A DNA stretch of 64,000 nt from Cheiracanthium punctorium (GCA_038373885.1 JAWZYV010014418.1:62001-126000), one strand, 5' to 3'; counted from the first letter of the stretch, positions 12,977 through 25,760 are shown. Program-made: numbers and translations. The notes: generated from the letters alone by a model not told the origin.

Positions 12977-13553
12977 CAGGTTTCATACACTCCTTAAAAA
13001 CTCCTTAAAACTCCTAAAAATTCATTTTACAAAATTTTGAGCCCTTAAAACCCCTTAAATTTATGTGGGACTCCTTAGAAACTCCTTAATTTTTTATTTA
13101 TAGTAACAACCGCAATTAATGAAGTGCGCAACCTCTGCAACCTTCAGGATATTGATGACCATGACGTGGTGATAAAAAAATAATTTATATTTCTTTAAAT
13201 AATTTTTTAAGAAATATAAATTATTTACTACTTACGTAAATAATTTTTCCCTTTAGTTTCCTACTTACGTAAAACTGTGTAATAACAGAATAAAAATGGC
13301 GTGATTTTAATTTTTGTCTTTCATTTTAAGATTTTTTTGGGACATGCCTTCAAAAAACTATTTTTTAATATTCAGTTTGGATTAAAATTTTTGTTAAAAC
13401 ATATTTGTAATGCTCAATGATAGTTATGTACAAAGTCTCCTGCTAACATAAGATTGCATTGGTAATTCAGAAAAAAAGTGGACTCCTTAAAATTTTTTTG
13501 ATGGTCCTTAAATACTCCTTAAATTTCTTTTCGAAAAATGAGTATGAACTCTG
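12977..13553 (+). mobile_element. MITE copy 1 at left border of satellite array
   Basis: It begins CAGGTTTCATACACTCCTTA and ends GTATGAACTCTG, giving inverted ends of the form CAGRGTTCATAC. Tandem ACTCCTTAAA words fill both subterminal regions. A second copy occupies 16330-16851, with the same internal order (GTGGGACTCCTTAGAAAC, CCTCTGCAACCTTC, ATAGTTATGTAC). The flanking 8-mers TAAAGTAA and TAAAATTA match 6/8. There is no coding capacity. Confidence 0.8.
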
Positions 13554-16329
13554 TAAAATTAATATCCATCTAAAGACATTTAATTTGCAAAGAAAAGCCA
13601 ATTTTACATAGCGCAGGTAGAAACGCTAAAGAATGCCTCTTGTGCATTCTTTAGCATTGTGTTTCAACCAATCAATTTATAAGAGTTTTTGTAAGTTACT
13701 TGATAGCTGACTCTCTAACTAAGCTAATGTAATAATAAAATGTCCAAATTTATTTTAAAATTTAAATTTATGAGTCGTTACATGCATTTTAAAAATTTTT
13801 AATTCACGTTTCCTTTCAAAAGAGCAGTTTATTTCAAACTGTACCATAGGAGTGAATGTTCAAAATGAAAATCAAATTTCTCCCTTTAATCAGACATAAA
13901 AAAACATATTAATTTCCATCTAAATATATTTAATTTGTAAAGATGGACTAGTTTTACTTACTGCGGGTAGAAACACCAAGATTGCACCCAGTTCATTCTT
14001 GAGCATCGGTGGTCCACCAAGAATTTTATAATTATTTTTTAAAGTTATTTTCATTGCAGACACATTAACTATGCTAACATAATCATAAAAGGTAAAAAAC
14101 TATTTTAAAATTTAAATTTATGTTCCATTACATGTATTTTTAAAATTTTTAATTCTTGTTTCCTTTCAAAAAATACAATTTATTTCAAACAATAGGATAG
14201 CAGTAAGAGTACTAATTTAAAATCAATTTTTTCCCATTAATCACGCGTAAAAAAATATATGTCCATCTAAACACATTCAATTTGGAAAGAAGGTGCAGTT
14301 TTACTTAGAATATGTGAAAATGCCAAACAATGCATCATTGTTCATTTTTTAGCAGTGTTCTTCAATGAATCAATTTAAAACTGAATTTGTAAGTTATATT
14401 GATAGCCGACACTCTAACTATGCTAATGTAATCATAAAATGTGCAAATTTATTTTAAAATTTAAATTTATGAGCCATTATATGTTTTTTATTGATTTTTC
14501 ATTCATGTTTAATTTTAAAAGATGCAATTTATTTCAAACAGTACCATAGCAGTAAGTATACTAATTAAAAATAAAATTTCTCCCATTAATCAGACATTGA
14601 AAAACATATTAATGTCAATCTAAAAATCTTTAATTTGTAAAAATTTCTAGTTTTACTTAGTGTAGGTAGAACCATGATAGAATGCACCCCCGTTCATTCT
14701 TTAGTATGATTGGTCCACCAAGGAATTTATAACTTTTTTTTGTTATTTTCCTTGCAGATAATTTATCTAAGCAAGCATAATCATATAAGGTACAAAATTA
14801 TTTTAAAATTTAAATTTATGAGCCATTATATGTTTTTATTGATTTTTAATTAATATTTTCTTTCAAAATATGATATTTATTTTAAACAATACAAAAGCAG
14901 TAAGCATACGGATTAAACATAAAATTTCTCACATTAATCAGATATCCAAAAATGTATTAACGTCCATCTAAAGAAAAGACACTTAATTTCAAAAGAAGGT
15001 CTAGTTTTAATTCGCGCAGGTAGAAACGCTAAAGAATAATCTCGTTCATTCTTTAGCATCGTTTGGCAACAAATCAATTTATAACTGTTTTTTTAATTTA
15101 TAATTATAGCTGACATTATATCTAAGCTAATGCAATCATAAAATGTACAAATTTATTTTAAAATTTCAATTTATGAGCTACTCAATTTTTAATTCGTGTT
15201 TCCTTTCAAAAGATGCAATTTATTTGAAACAATACGATAGCTGTAAGCATGCTAATTGAAAATCAAAATTTTTCCATTAATCAGACATAGAAAAACATAT
15301 TAATGACCATCTAAATACATTTAATTTGTAAAGATGGGCAAGTTTTACTTAGTGCAAGTAAAAATGCAAAAGAATGCATCCCCGTTAATTCTTTAGCATA
15401 GTTCGTCAATCAATCAATTACTTACAGTTTTGTTAACTCACTTTCATAGCTGATACTCTAACTAAGCTAATGCAACAATTAATGCAATTTAAATTTATGA
15501 GCTCATTACGTTATAGATTTTTAATTCACGTTTCCTTTCAAAATATGCAATATATTTCAAACAATAGGAAATCAGTAAGCATAAAAATTAAAAATCAAAT
15601 ATCTCTCATTAATCAGACTTAAAAAACATATTAATTTCCAACTAAAGACACTTAATTTTTAAAGAAGGCCTGGTTTTACTTAGTGCATGCGAAAACACCA
15701 TAGAATGCATCTCCATTCATTCTTTACCATTGTTCATCAACCAATTAATTTATAACAGATTTTGTAACTTATTTTGATAATTGAAACAAGTAGAGCTAAT
15801 GTAATCATGAAATGTGAAATTGATTTTTAATTTAAATTGTGCCATTACATGTTCTTGATTGATTTTTAATTCATGTTTCCTTTCAAAAGATGCTATTTAT
15901 TTGAAACAATAGGATAGCAGTAAGCATAAAAATTAAAAATCAAATTTCTCCCATTAATCAGGCATCCAAATACATATTACTTTCCATGTAAAGACATTTA
16001 ATTTTTAAAGACTTGCTAGTTTTACATAGCGCAAGTAGAAACTCTAAAGAATGCATCTTGTTCATTCTTTAGCATTGTTTGGCAACAAATCAGTGTAAAA
16101 CTGTTTTTTAAATTTATTTTCATAGTTGACATTAAAACTAAGCTAGTGTAATCATAAAATGTTCAAATTTATTCTTAAATTTAAATTTATGAGCCATTAC
16201 ACGTGCTTTATTGATTTTTAATTGCCTTTTCTTTCAAAAAATGATATTTATTTCAAACAATATGATAGCAGTGAGCATACTAAATAAAAATCGAATTTCT
16301 CTCATTAATCAGATATGGAAAACATATTA
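13554..16329 (+). repeat. Satellite-like tandem array, eight ~346-bp monomers
   Basis: The landmark CCATCTAA (with variants) recurs at 13566, 13916, 14263, 14616, 14964, 15307, 15638 and 15984, giving periods of 350, 347, 353, 348, 343, 331 and 346. Every unit repeats the same order: a TAGTTTTACTTAGTGCAGGTAGAAAC block, a short inverted repeat, CTAACTAAGCTAATGTAATCATAAAATG, TTTAAAATTTAAATTTATGAG, and TTTCCTTTCAAAAGATGCAA. The inverted repeat is best seen in unit 1, where GCTAAAGAATG pairs with CATTCTTTAGC around a 9-base loop, and it is partly conserved in units 5 and 8. Divergence between units is substantial, so the array is not freshly homogenised. It lies exactly between two MITE copies. 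Confidence 0.9.
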
Positions 16330-16851
16330 CAGGGTTCATACGCTCCTTAAAAACTCCTTAAAACTCATTTTACAGAATTTAGGGTCCTTAAATTTATGTG
16401 GGACTCCTTAGAAACACCTTAATTTTGCATTCACAGTAACAATCGTGATTAATGAAGTGCAGAGCCTCTGCAACCTTCCAGATATCAGTGACCATGACCT
16501 TTTGGTCGAAGAAGAATTTATATTTCTTTAACTAATTTAGAGTTCATTACTTACAGAAAACTGAGTAATAACAGAATAAAAATGGTGTTAATTTTAATTT
16601 TTGTCTTTCATTTTAAGACTTTTTTGGGATATGCCTTGAAAAAACTATATTTTTCCATATTCAGTTTGAGTTAAAATTTTTATTAAAACATATTTGTAAT
16701 CCTCAATGATAGTTATGTACAGTCTCCTGATAACCTAAGATTGCATTGGTAGTCCAAAAAAAAGTGGACTCCTTTAAAAATTTTTTTGGGGTCCTTAAAT
16801 ACTCCTTAAAAACTCCTTAAATTTCTTTTTGAAAAATGAGTATGAACTCTG
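16330..16851 (+). mobile_element. MITE copy 2 at right border of satellite array
   Basis: It begins CAGGGTTCATACGCTCCTTA directly after the satellite sequence ACATATTA and ends GTATGAACTCTG. It has the same internal layout as the copy at 12977-13553 but is shorter. Its own flanks (ACATATTA and AGTAATCG) do not form a target duplication. However, AGTAA follows it and AGTAA also precedes copy 1. Confidence 0.8.
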
Positions 16852-16859
16852 AGTAATCG

Positions 16860-19400
16860 AAAATGCTCTTTTCTGTTCTTGAATTTAATATATCTCCCCC
16901 GTCAAAAAAACAAAAGATCATGATACACTTATGGACATTTGTGAAAATTTTTTTTTTCCTTTCTAAACATGTTCTTTGTTATGTAATAGGTTTATGTTAT
17001 AAGATATGAACATGTTATGACACATGGTTCTACTTTTATCTCCATTGCAGTTGATATTTTCCTCTGTAGTACAAACTTTTATATCTCAATTATCTTTGTA
17101 TATTTTATAAGCCCTATGGCTGAAATATAAATGTAGTGTTTAATATTTTCAAAAGCAATATTTTTTGATGAGCGATTTCTATTAATTTTAAGTGATACTA
17201 TTTTAGCCAATTTTGTAGCTTTTAATTTATTATTATAATTGATGCTTATTTTTATGAACACATGGGGACCTCTCGAATAGTTCATAAAATCAGCATGTTC
17301 CTAAAGGTGAGTGATAAAATAGTCTATGGGAGTGTATTGGGACTATATGCTAGCTCATAAAATTGCAAGTGTTCATAAAAAGAGGCTCGTAAAAATGAGT
17401 GTCAACTATAATTATCAGTAATGCCTTGTATTTGGCATTTTGTAGAGTAATAGTTTCATATGTTTTATTTTCATTTTTTTTTTCTTAGTACTGAATAAGT
17501 ATTTAGAGTACATTATATGAATAATATGTGTTCTTGAGTTTTAACTTGCATGTAAAATTTTTCTGTTGAGACTATACAATTTTTGTACAGTTCTAGGAAA
17601 AAAAAAAGTATCATAATTTGGCATAATATATTATAAAGCAGGTTACAAGCTCCATTAAAAAAAATACTAGATTGTATGCAATTTTGCCTGAAATTTGCAT
17701 AAGGGAATATCTTCTGATTTAAGCATACATTTGCTTTTTTATTTTCTCTGGGTGTTACTTTACTCAAAAATATAATTAATATTTTCTGTGCATCATTTCT
17801 GGTTGTTCTGCTGGCACTAAGACTAAAATCTCAACTATCACAAATATATTTCTTTTTTAAATAAGATAATGTAAAATATCTCAACTTTAAATTGTATATA
17901 AAGTTATAATGTACTTTTATTCTTCTATTATAAAATATATGAATTGTACTGTGTTTTCAGATAATGATTTAAAATAGTCTTCATGGCTCTACAAAATTTC
18001 CGTTTTACCCTCTCAGTAACTTCTAATGAGGATGTACTTTTTAATGAATTAACGCCTTATAAAGCACTTACAATAATTATTAATTTTTAAAAGTTTTGAT
18101 ACAGTGTTTTGCAAATTTTATTTTAGCCATTAAAATTAAAAGTATGCAATATAACCTAGACAAAAACTGCATATAGGTTCATTATTCAACAATGTCAACA
18201 CAACAGAGAGATTGGTCATTTTCCCCTCTGCAGCTGTGTCAGTACAATGTTTTATTTCGTTCTTATACTTCTGGTCTTAACCATTCATTATGGGAAAATG
18301 CATGTTTTCAAAAAGTAAGACTCAGTGAGTCATCTCACTTGAGAGTATTGAGTCTTTATCATATATGGTTTTGTTATAAACTTTTTTGAAAATCTATAAA
18401 AATACTTTATGGCATAATAAGACATTTTGAAAAATATCTTAAGAAACATATAATCTAAATTAAAGGGCCATACTTTGTATAAAATATATCCATTTTCTTC
18501 AGAGAAAAGAAGTTTTGGACTCTCACAGTTCTTCATACTCTTCAAAATTTTAAAGAGTTAATATTCAAAAAATGTTTGTTCATATTTGATTTTATACATT
18601 TTAAAAAAAATTTTGTTATACATTATTAGTGTATGTAATATTGATTTTTAGTTCTACATTGTTTAAGAAAATATTACAGCATTCTTAAAAATGCCTACAA
18701 TGAAAAACATACATAATAAATACTTTACAATTTGACTTTTTAAACAATTTCATTTCAAACTGTTCTAATATGCTGCAGAAGAGAAATATTTTATGGAACA
18801 TCAACATTATAGCATAAATTATGGCATTTAAAAGGTAGATTTTTGTTGTGTGTAAATGATAAATTTAATCAGGTTTTGAATATTTTCACCCACATTCTCA
18901 CATCATTCTTTTGTTCAAATTATTTGTTTACCTTTTGCTGTTTAAGAAAAACAAAAATATTTTTGGACAATTTAATATTATTTGTTTTTACTTTTCAGTT
19001 ACAAAATTTGCTAAGTTTAAAATCAATTTGCACACTGTATTTTTTACTTTTAAAAATGTTTCTATTGATTTTCTGGAAATTTATGAATTATTACGTTACA
19101 CTGTTTATTAAAAGTTGTCTTTTTAAGCACTTTTTAAGATAAAACTTTGTATACTTATATAGGTGCTATTTTTTCATGTAATATTTCCTTTATTGCTAAA
19201 TAAACAGATGCTTAACCTTAGAAATGCAATGCAGTTTTGTGTTCTTTTTTATGCACAAACTCTTTCCACATTTATTTTAAGTGCAAATATTCATCCATAG
19301 CTCTTTATATAAATGGAGTTTATTGAATCGATGCATGTATTACTCTTTTTTAGAGTAAAAAAATTTAGGAATATAGAGTTTATAAGTTCTTTAGCTTTTT
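16860..19400. other. AT-rich DNA, no gene recognised
   Basis: Several short frames exist but are built from A/T-rich codons and resemble no known family. No repeats, TIRs or RNA genes were recognised. Confidence 0.45.
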
Positions 19401-19870
19401 CTATTCGAAACGGGTGATCAAAATGCTAAGGCAAGTGCTGTGCCCCTTCCCTAACTCGTACATGACTTGAAAAATGATGAAATTCCAAGGGAAAAGATCA
19501 CCCCAAGGGAATACTACCTATGAGAAAAAGATCACCCATGCTGGAAAAATCCGAAGAGAAGGGGGACAGTGAGTGGAAGACTCCTGTCTTCTTGGACATT
19601 TGACGATTTTTCTTTAAACGGCTGGCAGTCGACCAACAACTCACCGAAAAGTTTAGCCGAGATGCCGGTCTCACAAAAGGAACTCAGGAGTGTGATATAC
19701 TACTCCAGACATTCTAGAAAAGTTTCTTCAAGCAGTGGGCCAAAAGAAATCTTCACCTGGATCATTTCGATCCCGTTTATGGACCTGTACGAATTATACC
19801 TATTTAACTAAGATTTGTAATATTGAATGTCATTAAACATTGTTATTGTTATTTTGAGTCTCTCTAGACT
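19400..19870 (+). other. GC-richer fragment, possibly LTR-derived
   Basis: This stretch stands out from AT-rich neighbours. It includes a purine tract (about 19551-19567) followed by ACAGTGAGTGGAAGAC, a layout reminiscent of a polypurine tract next to an LTR. It also has a short frame at 19569-19811 and a GTCATTAAACATTG stretch near its end. No matching second copy was found, so this is only a possibility. Confidence 0.25.
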
Positions 19871-20679
19871 TTATATAATTGCTAAGTGTACTCCAAAACG
19901 CTACAGAAAATAAATTTTTTATAGTATTTTTAAATTAATATATCTAATAAAATGAAACCAAATTACATTAATCATTTATCTACTTAAAATATTGATATAT
20001 TCAGTTTTTAAATTATGTTAGTTCTTTATATAAAAAAATCTGTATTGAAATACTGGTTGTTTTTAAAATGATAAAATAATATTTTTCCTTTATTTAACAT
20101 TATATCTTTTCCCTTACTCATGTTATGAGTAAATTTTTAAATCATTTCTCATCAACTTTTAAAAATCTGTTTCAATTGTGGTATAACTTATATGCCAGAG
20201 GTGGCTGCATCACTAAGTGGGATGGAGAAAAGTATTTGTTTGCTGGGACCTTTCTCCTTGTTGAAAAATTTGGAAGTAAGCCCACCCGCAAAATTGTTTT
20301 CGAATAGTAATGGTGGGGATTTTTGAAAATTTCATTATTGTTTTCACATTTTAATTTATAGAGTACTTAGTTGAAACAGAATTAAGAAATTCATATACAT
20401 AACTATTTCTCAGTGGAACATTTTCAGTCTAGGTTTTCAAAATTTTATTTAATAGATGTTTAAAATACTATTAAGTATTTTTAAAGTCAGATAATAATTG
20501 AATATTAACTTAATTAAAAGTTTTATCAATTCTGAATCTTAATTAAAGAATATGTGAAGAAACGAAGAAGCTGTGTTTTAGACTAAATTTTACAATTTTG
20601 ATTATACAAATAGTTTTTGACTTAAAAAAGCATTGGAATAGTTAAAAAATTTATGCTTAGAATATTAACAGAAACATGC

Positions 20680-21560
20680 TGTTACGAATTTTTGGGAGGA
20701 CTCTGTCTTCTTGGGATTAAACTAGTCTAAAATTAGTATTCTGCACGTCAGATAATTAAAATTTGCAATTTGTTTCATGAAAATATATCAACTACAACGC
20801 AATAGGGAGTTTTGGGTATCCCCATTGCTTAACATAAGATTTTCTCGAATTCTCGAGAAGTATTGGAGTTATCGCTTAGCAGACTTCAGTGTGGGGGCTT
20901 ATTTTGGACACCAAATTTGGCGATATTTCACCAAAATGTCACTAAGCTTGGAGACATTTGGCGCGATTTTATTGATGACTCCTATAATGTTTGCTCTCCC
21001 ACATTTGTATTACGCAATAGCTTAGTATTATTCAATTGCATTTGTTTTAAGGAATCAAAGTTCGCCATTGATTGAGATTCTTCGATAGATGAAATCTCTG
21101 GAACTTTTACGTAAAGTCAGCGTAGCTATAAAAGAGAAGGAATGTCCTAGAGAAGTTCAATTGAGTGAATTCTCGTAGTCAGTTCATTACATCAGCCCGA
21201 CTGTGTATTGTGTGTTTTTTAGCTTGTGATTGAAAGCTGTTTGTGAATTCGTCATTGTTTTATGCTGAGGAATAGATGTAAACTTTCCTCGAGAATTTCA
21301 ACTAAATTTTAACCTGTGGAAATATTTTGTTGTGTGAGAAATAGAGCATTCGAGAAAGCTTCTGTTATAAGCTGATTGTTATAAAGCAAGTTACTGGCTG
21401 TTAATGCCTGTGAACTCTGCATAGCAGATTGTTCGACGAAGTTCTAGAATCAATGAAACTTGTGTTTCGTCCTGTGAACTGCACTGTTTACTAGAACTTT
21501 CCAGATGCACTGGACTTTTAAAAGACAAACCCGAAAACTAAGCAGAGTTTTTCTGCAACA
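20680..21560 (+). mobile_element. 5-prime LTR of a gypsy-type element
   Basis: An 881-bp segment begins TGTTACGAATTT and ends TTTTTCTGCAACA, giving TG...CA borders. It is followed after one base by TGGTGTCGGACGCG, a plausible primer binding site, and then by a recognisable gag. A TATA box (CTATAAAAG) lies at 21126. No 3-prime LTR was recognised downstream, so the borders rest on the TG/CA rule and the position of gag. Confidence 0.7.
21126..21134 (+). promoter_or_regulatory. LTR TATA box
   Basis: CTATAAAAG lies within the putative LTR, about 430 bases before its 3-prime end, in the position expected for the U3 promoter. The likely start site is some 25-30 bases downstream, near GAAGTTCAATTGAG. 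Confidence 0.55.
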
Positions 21561-21561
21561 T

Positions 21562-21575
21562 TGGTGTCGGACGCG
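21562..21575 (+). other. Putative primer binding site
   Basis: TGGTGTCGGACGCG starts two bases after the LTR end and begins with TGG, the complement of a tRNA CCA end. I cannot name the primer tRNA. Confidence 0.5.
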
Positions 21576-21628
21576 AGATTCTACAAGACTTTAATTTTCC
21601 AGTATATATGGTTTTGACGTGAGTAAAA

Positions 21629-22860
21629 ATGGAAGAACAACTTAAAGAACTGGTGAACATGATGGACATGAAATCTGGACAAGAAGAAATGAAAACTGAG
21701 ATGAACCCGAAGAGAGGAGATGAAACCCGATTCGGAGAAGAAAATGGAAGCTGCTTTGCGAAAATTAGAAGACAAAATAGAGAAAAGCCCAGAATATTTG
21801 GAGAAAATCCAAGAGAATGTAAAAGGAAAAATTAAGCAGGGCCAAGATCAAATGGAGAACAGAATATCGTTCCTAGAAAGAAACTGAAGCGAAATATGAT
21901 AAATAAATCGACCAAAAGATTGAAACGAAAGTTCATGAAAATGACAAAGAATTACAAGAAAATGTAATGTCCAAGATACGTGAAGAATTTGTGAGTAAAA
22001 TTGAAGAGAGATTGGGCAGTTTGGTCAAGCTCGAAAAGTTACCTGGAAACAGATGTCTTCAATCCGCCCACCCGTAAAACTAATGATTTTTGACGGAAAG
22101 ACACCCAGTGAAGCTTACAAGACCCAGTTTTTAATTGTGGTCAAAGGTAACGGTTGGGATGACTCCTAGAAAGTGAACCAACTGCCTATTTCCCTTAGCG
22201 GAGACGCAATAAATTTATTACAAACCATCGGAAAAAACCAGGACCAGATTTTGACAACCAGGCCAGTGCCTTTAAGCTCAAATTCGGAGAGAAGTGCCAG
22301 AAAGAACATACCAGAATTCAACTGAACTAGAGTGCAGAGATCTGGCGAGACCTTTCAAGAACTGGCATTGGACATAGATAGGCTGTGTCATCTGGCCTAC
22401 ATGGACCATCCTGATAGTGCGCGAGAATAAATCGCTGTGCGATATTTTATTGAAGGCGTCCGAGATTCAGAAATTCCCAAAAGCATTGATGTTTGCGGAT
22501 AACAAAGATCTAGGTCCGCTCTCGTATTTGCTATGAAATTGGAGGCAGCTCAGTTGGCCGTTAGAAAAAATCGATATGCTGCTAGAATGGTGATCTTCCC
22601 GGAGCCTATTGATAGAGAAATGAAGAGATTAGTAAATTAGAGAGAATTAGAAACCCTGGCGGAACAACAAGTACGATCACAGTCAAGAAAAGCGAAATGT
22701 TGGAAGTGCGGTAGCGAAGGACATGTACGTATTGTGATGCACAAAAGTACTGTCGTCGTGAAGGTCGCAAATATCAGTATTCCAGAGAAGCGCCAGGAGG
22801 AAGATTGGAAAGAGACGAATTTGTGGAATGGAGGTTGTGAGATATTTAAAAGCCTCATTC
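21629..22860 (+). pseudogene. Decayed Ty3/gypsy gag
   Basis: The frame starts with an acidic, Lys/Glu-rich coiled-coil-like N-terminus at the ATG at 21629. Shifting frames then encode a capsid-like region around 22080-22560. Recognisable fragments are FDGKTPSEAYKTQF, GNGWDDS, GETFQELALDIDRLCHLAY and RYFIEGVRDSEI, the pattern of arthropod gypsy gag proteins with a retrotransposon-gag capsid. A zinc knuckle start CWKCGSEGH lies near 22697. Several stops and frameshifts interrupt it, and no protease, RT or integrase follows. The element is therefore truncated inside or just after gag. It could have served as a nucleocapsid and capsid source only before it decayed. Confidence 0.8.
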
Positions 22861-23390
22861 GAAAGTGTTGCAGATTTCCTCAGTGAATGGCGGCAGTAAT
22901 GAACGCTTTGTACTGGGATACGTTAATCCCAGATAACACATACTTGTCCAGAACACTCCTAGAAGCGGGGCCATCGTGACTCTTCTACCGGGCCTGCTTG
23001 TGCGCTCCGATGACTCATCCAAAGAGGCCTACGGGAGCTCCCTTATTGGTTCCAGCACTGATACGTCATCTAAAGGTCGAATGAGAAACGTCTGTAGGCC
23101 TTTTTGGATGTCTCGTCGAAGTACACAAGCAGGCTCGGTAGAAGATTCACGATGGCCCCACCAGAAGACGTCATATAGACAAGCTGACATGTCCATAAAC
23201 AACTTGACATCTTATAGACGTAATACTGGAAGTATTTAGGGACCTTTCATGGTCGAGCTTTGGACGTCAACAAAAATCATTTAACAATTTTTAGATAATT
23301 ATTAATTTAAATTTTAGTGCTACATCTTGATAATGAATTTTGTAAATAATATTCGTACCTAGAAGTAACTTTTTTACCAACTTTCAAGTG
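22861..23390. other. Unassigned sequence after gag
   Basis: About 22900-23240 is GC-richer, with GACGTCATATAGAC-like words repeated loosely (for example near 23167 and 23205). It could be the end of the gypsy element or a separate repeat. No coding match was recognised. Confidence 0.3.
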
Positions 23391-23394
23391 CTTG

Positions 23395-23465
23395 ATCAGT
23401 TTGAGATTCGAACCCCTAATTACAGACATGAGAGTAGAATGCGCTAACCACAACAACCAGTGGGA
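23395..23465 (-). repeat. tRNA-like SINE head
   Basis: On the minus strand the segment reads GTTGTGGTTAGCGCATTC, a box-A-like block, followed about 35 bases later by AGGGGTTCGAATCTC, a near-consensus box B. This is the RNA polymerase III promoter layout of a tRNA or tRNA-derived SINE. The acceptor ends do not pair, so I favour a SINE head. Its body would extend toward lower coordinates. Confidence 0.5.
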
Positions 23466-24117
23466 CTTGCTCTAGAACATCAAAAGGTTGAAGTGAAGAT
23501 TTTTTTAGTTTCGGAATGGGAACTTAGAAAAAAGTATGGAACTCCTTTTTGTATGCTGAGCCGCTGGAGAATTTTTTTTTGTATAAGGTACTGAGTTTCT
23601 TTTTACAGAATGCCGTTCTTCCAGGAAATAATAATACTTAAAAAGTACTGAAAATTTCAAAATACCCGGGCAGAAAATTAAAAAAAATATTCTCTGGAAT
23701 TTTTTTAACTTTTTCAGGGAAAAAAAATCTAAATAATAAATGTCTTGTTCGTAACGCTCTCCGGGTTCGACTCACCATCGCCCCCGCGCATCTATCGCCA
23801 TGTTGAAATTTTGATGAAAACGACATTTTTATCTCTAACTAAAAGCTACATTTTTTTTTATACAGTTCGAAAAATCTCTAAAAAATTTACCTTTCTTAAA
23901 TTTGCGGCTTCTTCCAAATCTAAATATCTAGCGAGATATCACACCTTGGAAAAGTAAACACAGAATGGAAGCAAATGAATCATTCCCCGATTCATTGAAT
24001 AAAATCGCGGAACATAATCTGTGGCGTAGATCGATTAGATGATGTCATAGAGACGTCATACTCCTTATTTAAGTTTTATTTAACTGAAAAAAATGATAAT
24101 TTTGGACAAATTTATTC

Positions 24118-25760
24118 AGAATGCGTAAAATTTTGTTTGCACAACCAAGCCAAACCTCGTTCCTGCTATCTCTCGAGTTCTGGTCTAAGTACAAGCGAAC
24201 TGTTGCCAAACTCCGTCTGGTCATCCGCTATGCCAGAATTACATTTTGGGACCGCTCCTGTCGCTAAGCCCGCATCCTTTTCAAGGTCTATAGAAAACCC
24301 CAGCGACGTCCTGAGCCGGTCGAGTCTAATCTTATCGTTGCCCACAACACCAACGTCACCGCGTCCCCTAGATTGCAAGCCTAGCTTTTTGCTAACTTTT
24401 TTAGCGATTCTGACTACCCCTCCCCTTGGATTATGGAAATCAGGAAGATGACCCCCTCAACCAGCCGTTCTCTTTTTTTGAACTTAAGGAAGCAATCAGA
24501 TACACCAAAGTCACTACTCCCGGCGAGGACAGTATATCTGCCAAACTCTTCAAGTGTCTCAATGACCAACTCCCTCAATCTCAGCTAATTTCAGTAATAT
24601 CTGGCATACTGGCTGCATTCCGGATGGTTGGCGCTTTTCCACCATCTTTCCTATCTTGAAACGCCCTATAGCCTTGACGGCCGTGATGTGTAAAATAAAC
24701 GAACGTCTAATCTACCAACGACTTTCACACTTTTTACTCTCCAATAATGTCTTAGATCACCGCCATTTCGGGTCTTTGTCCTATCGTGACAGTCAAACAG
24801 CGGTAACCCAGCGTCACCTCGCCATCAATGACGTTCATACAAAAAAGAATTCTTTATTGGAATTTCTCTAGACATCCACGCCGCTCATGACTCGGTGTAT
24901 ATTGATGGGCTAATATCGAAATGTACTCGCCTCAATATTCGTGACCGTATTACTCAGTGGCTCAACCAATTCTTACTAGACAGGACGTTGCGGATCTCCT
25001 GGAGAGGTACCGTCTCCAGTGCGCACCTCTGCTTACAGGTATCCCGCAGGGGAGCGTCATATCTCCACATCTCTTTACTATATATATGTCTGACTTCATT
25101 GAAGTCCTCGAACAAGGCATGGAATGCATAATATACGCAGACGATATTTTCCTTTTCTGCTCTCACACTTCCCTGTCAGTATGTGAAACCAAATTCCAGC
25201 TCACTTTATCTCGGGTCTCCCAATGGTGCGATTATTGGAAGCTGTCAGTTCGCACTGACAAATGTTGTGCGGTAAACCTATCCCGCAGGCGTGGTCTCAG
25301 CGATAAAAGATTCCCCCTAAATGGAGTAATCATTGCCTGGTCGGATGTCGTCAAGTTCCTAGGATTCCACTTCTCCAGGCGGGGCGGTTCCCGTCCCCAT
25401 CTGGTTCCCTTGATAAGGAAGGCTCTCCAACGAATCAATCTTAAAGCCCTTTCCTCTCGGAGGTTCGGTGCTCGTTCAGTTCATCTGCTGCAGCTCGCTC
25501 TGTCCACTGTTCGAAGACTGTTGGACTACGACGCCCCTGCCCTGTACGCCCTGTGCCCCTCCCTTCTCAAGTGTGGAAGACATCCAGAGCTCGGCTCTCA
25601 GGATTGCCTTGGGATGATTAGAATGTATAAACTTGATGCGCATTCCTGTTCTATTAACTAATGCTTCCTTTGTATTTAAGTTTCTTATTAGTATAACGAT
25701 GCAATTTACTAACTTATGTGGTGACAAACTATGGTATTTTTCTGTTAGCCAGGTGCAAAT
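24118..25760 (+). pseudogene. LINE reverse transcriptase relic (I/Jockey group)
   Basis: Fragments in three frames follow the order of a non-LTR retrotransposon ORF2: a linker before RT (FWSKYKRTVAKLRLVIRYAR near 24180), TTPGEDSISAKLFK (24510), RPIALTAVMCKINERLIYQR (24660), then an open frame of 234 codons from 24957. That frame contains GIPQGSVISPHLF, the catalytic IIYADDIFLF and VVKFLGFHFSR. A thumb-like stretch ending SSALRIALG lies near 25590 in another frame. The YADD box is intact, but frameshifts separate the motifs. Endonuclease and RNase H/C-terminal zinc domains were not found here. The closest clades I can suggest are Jockey, I or R1. A C-terminal LINE fragment at 63411-63863 may belong to the same broad group. 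Confidence 0.85.

Noticed and set aside
13560..16329. Hammerhead ribozyme in the satellite monomers
   Set aside because: GAAAC is present near the hairpin, but no CUGAUGA core or cleavage triplet with suitable stems could be found.
13560..16329. CRISPR-like array
   Set aside because: Monomers are contiguous ~346-bp units without short repeats separated by unique spacers, and the DNA is clearly eukaryotic.
18843..19142. 99-codon frame with many Phe/Leu
   Set aside because: Two overlapping frames of the same type exist here; typical of T-rich non-coding DNA.
20125..20307. Possible exon with GGCTGCITKWDGEKYLFAG-like translation
   Set aside because: No splice sites or homologous domain could be supported; 60 codons only.
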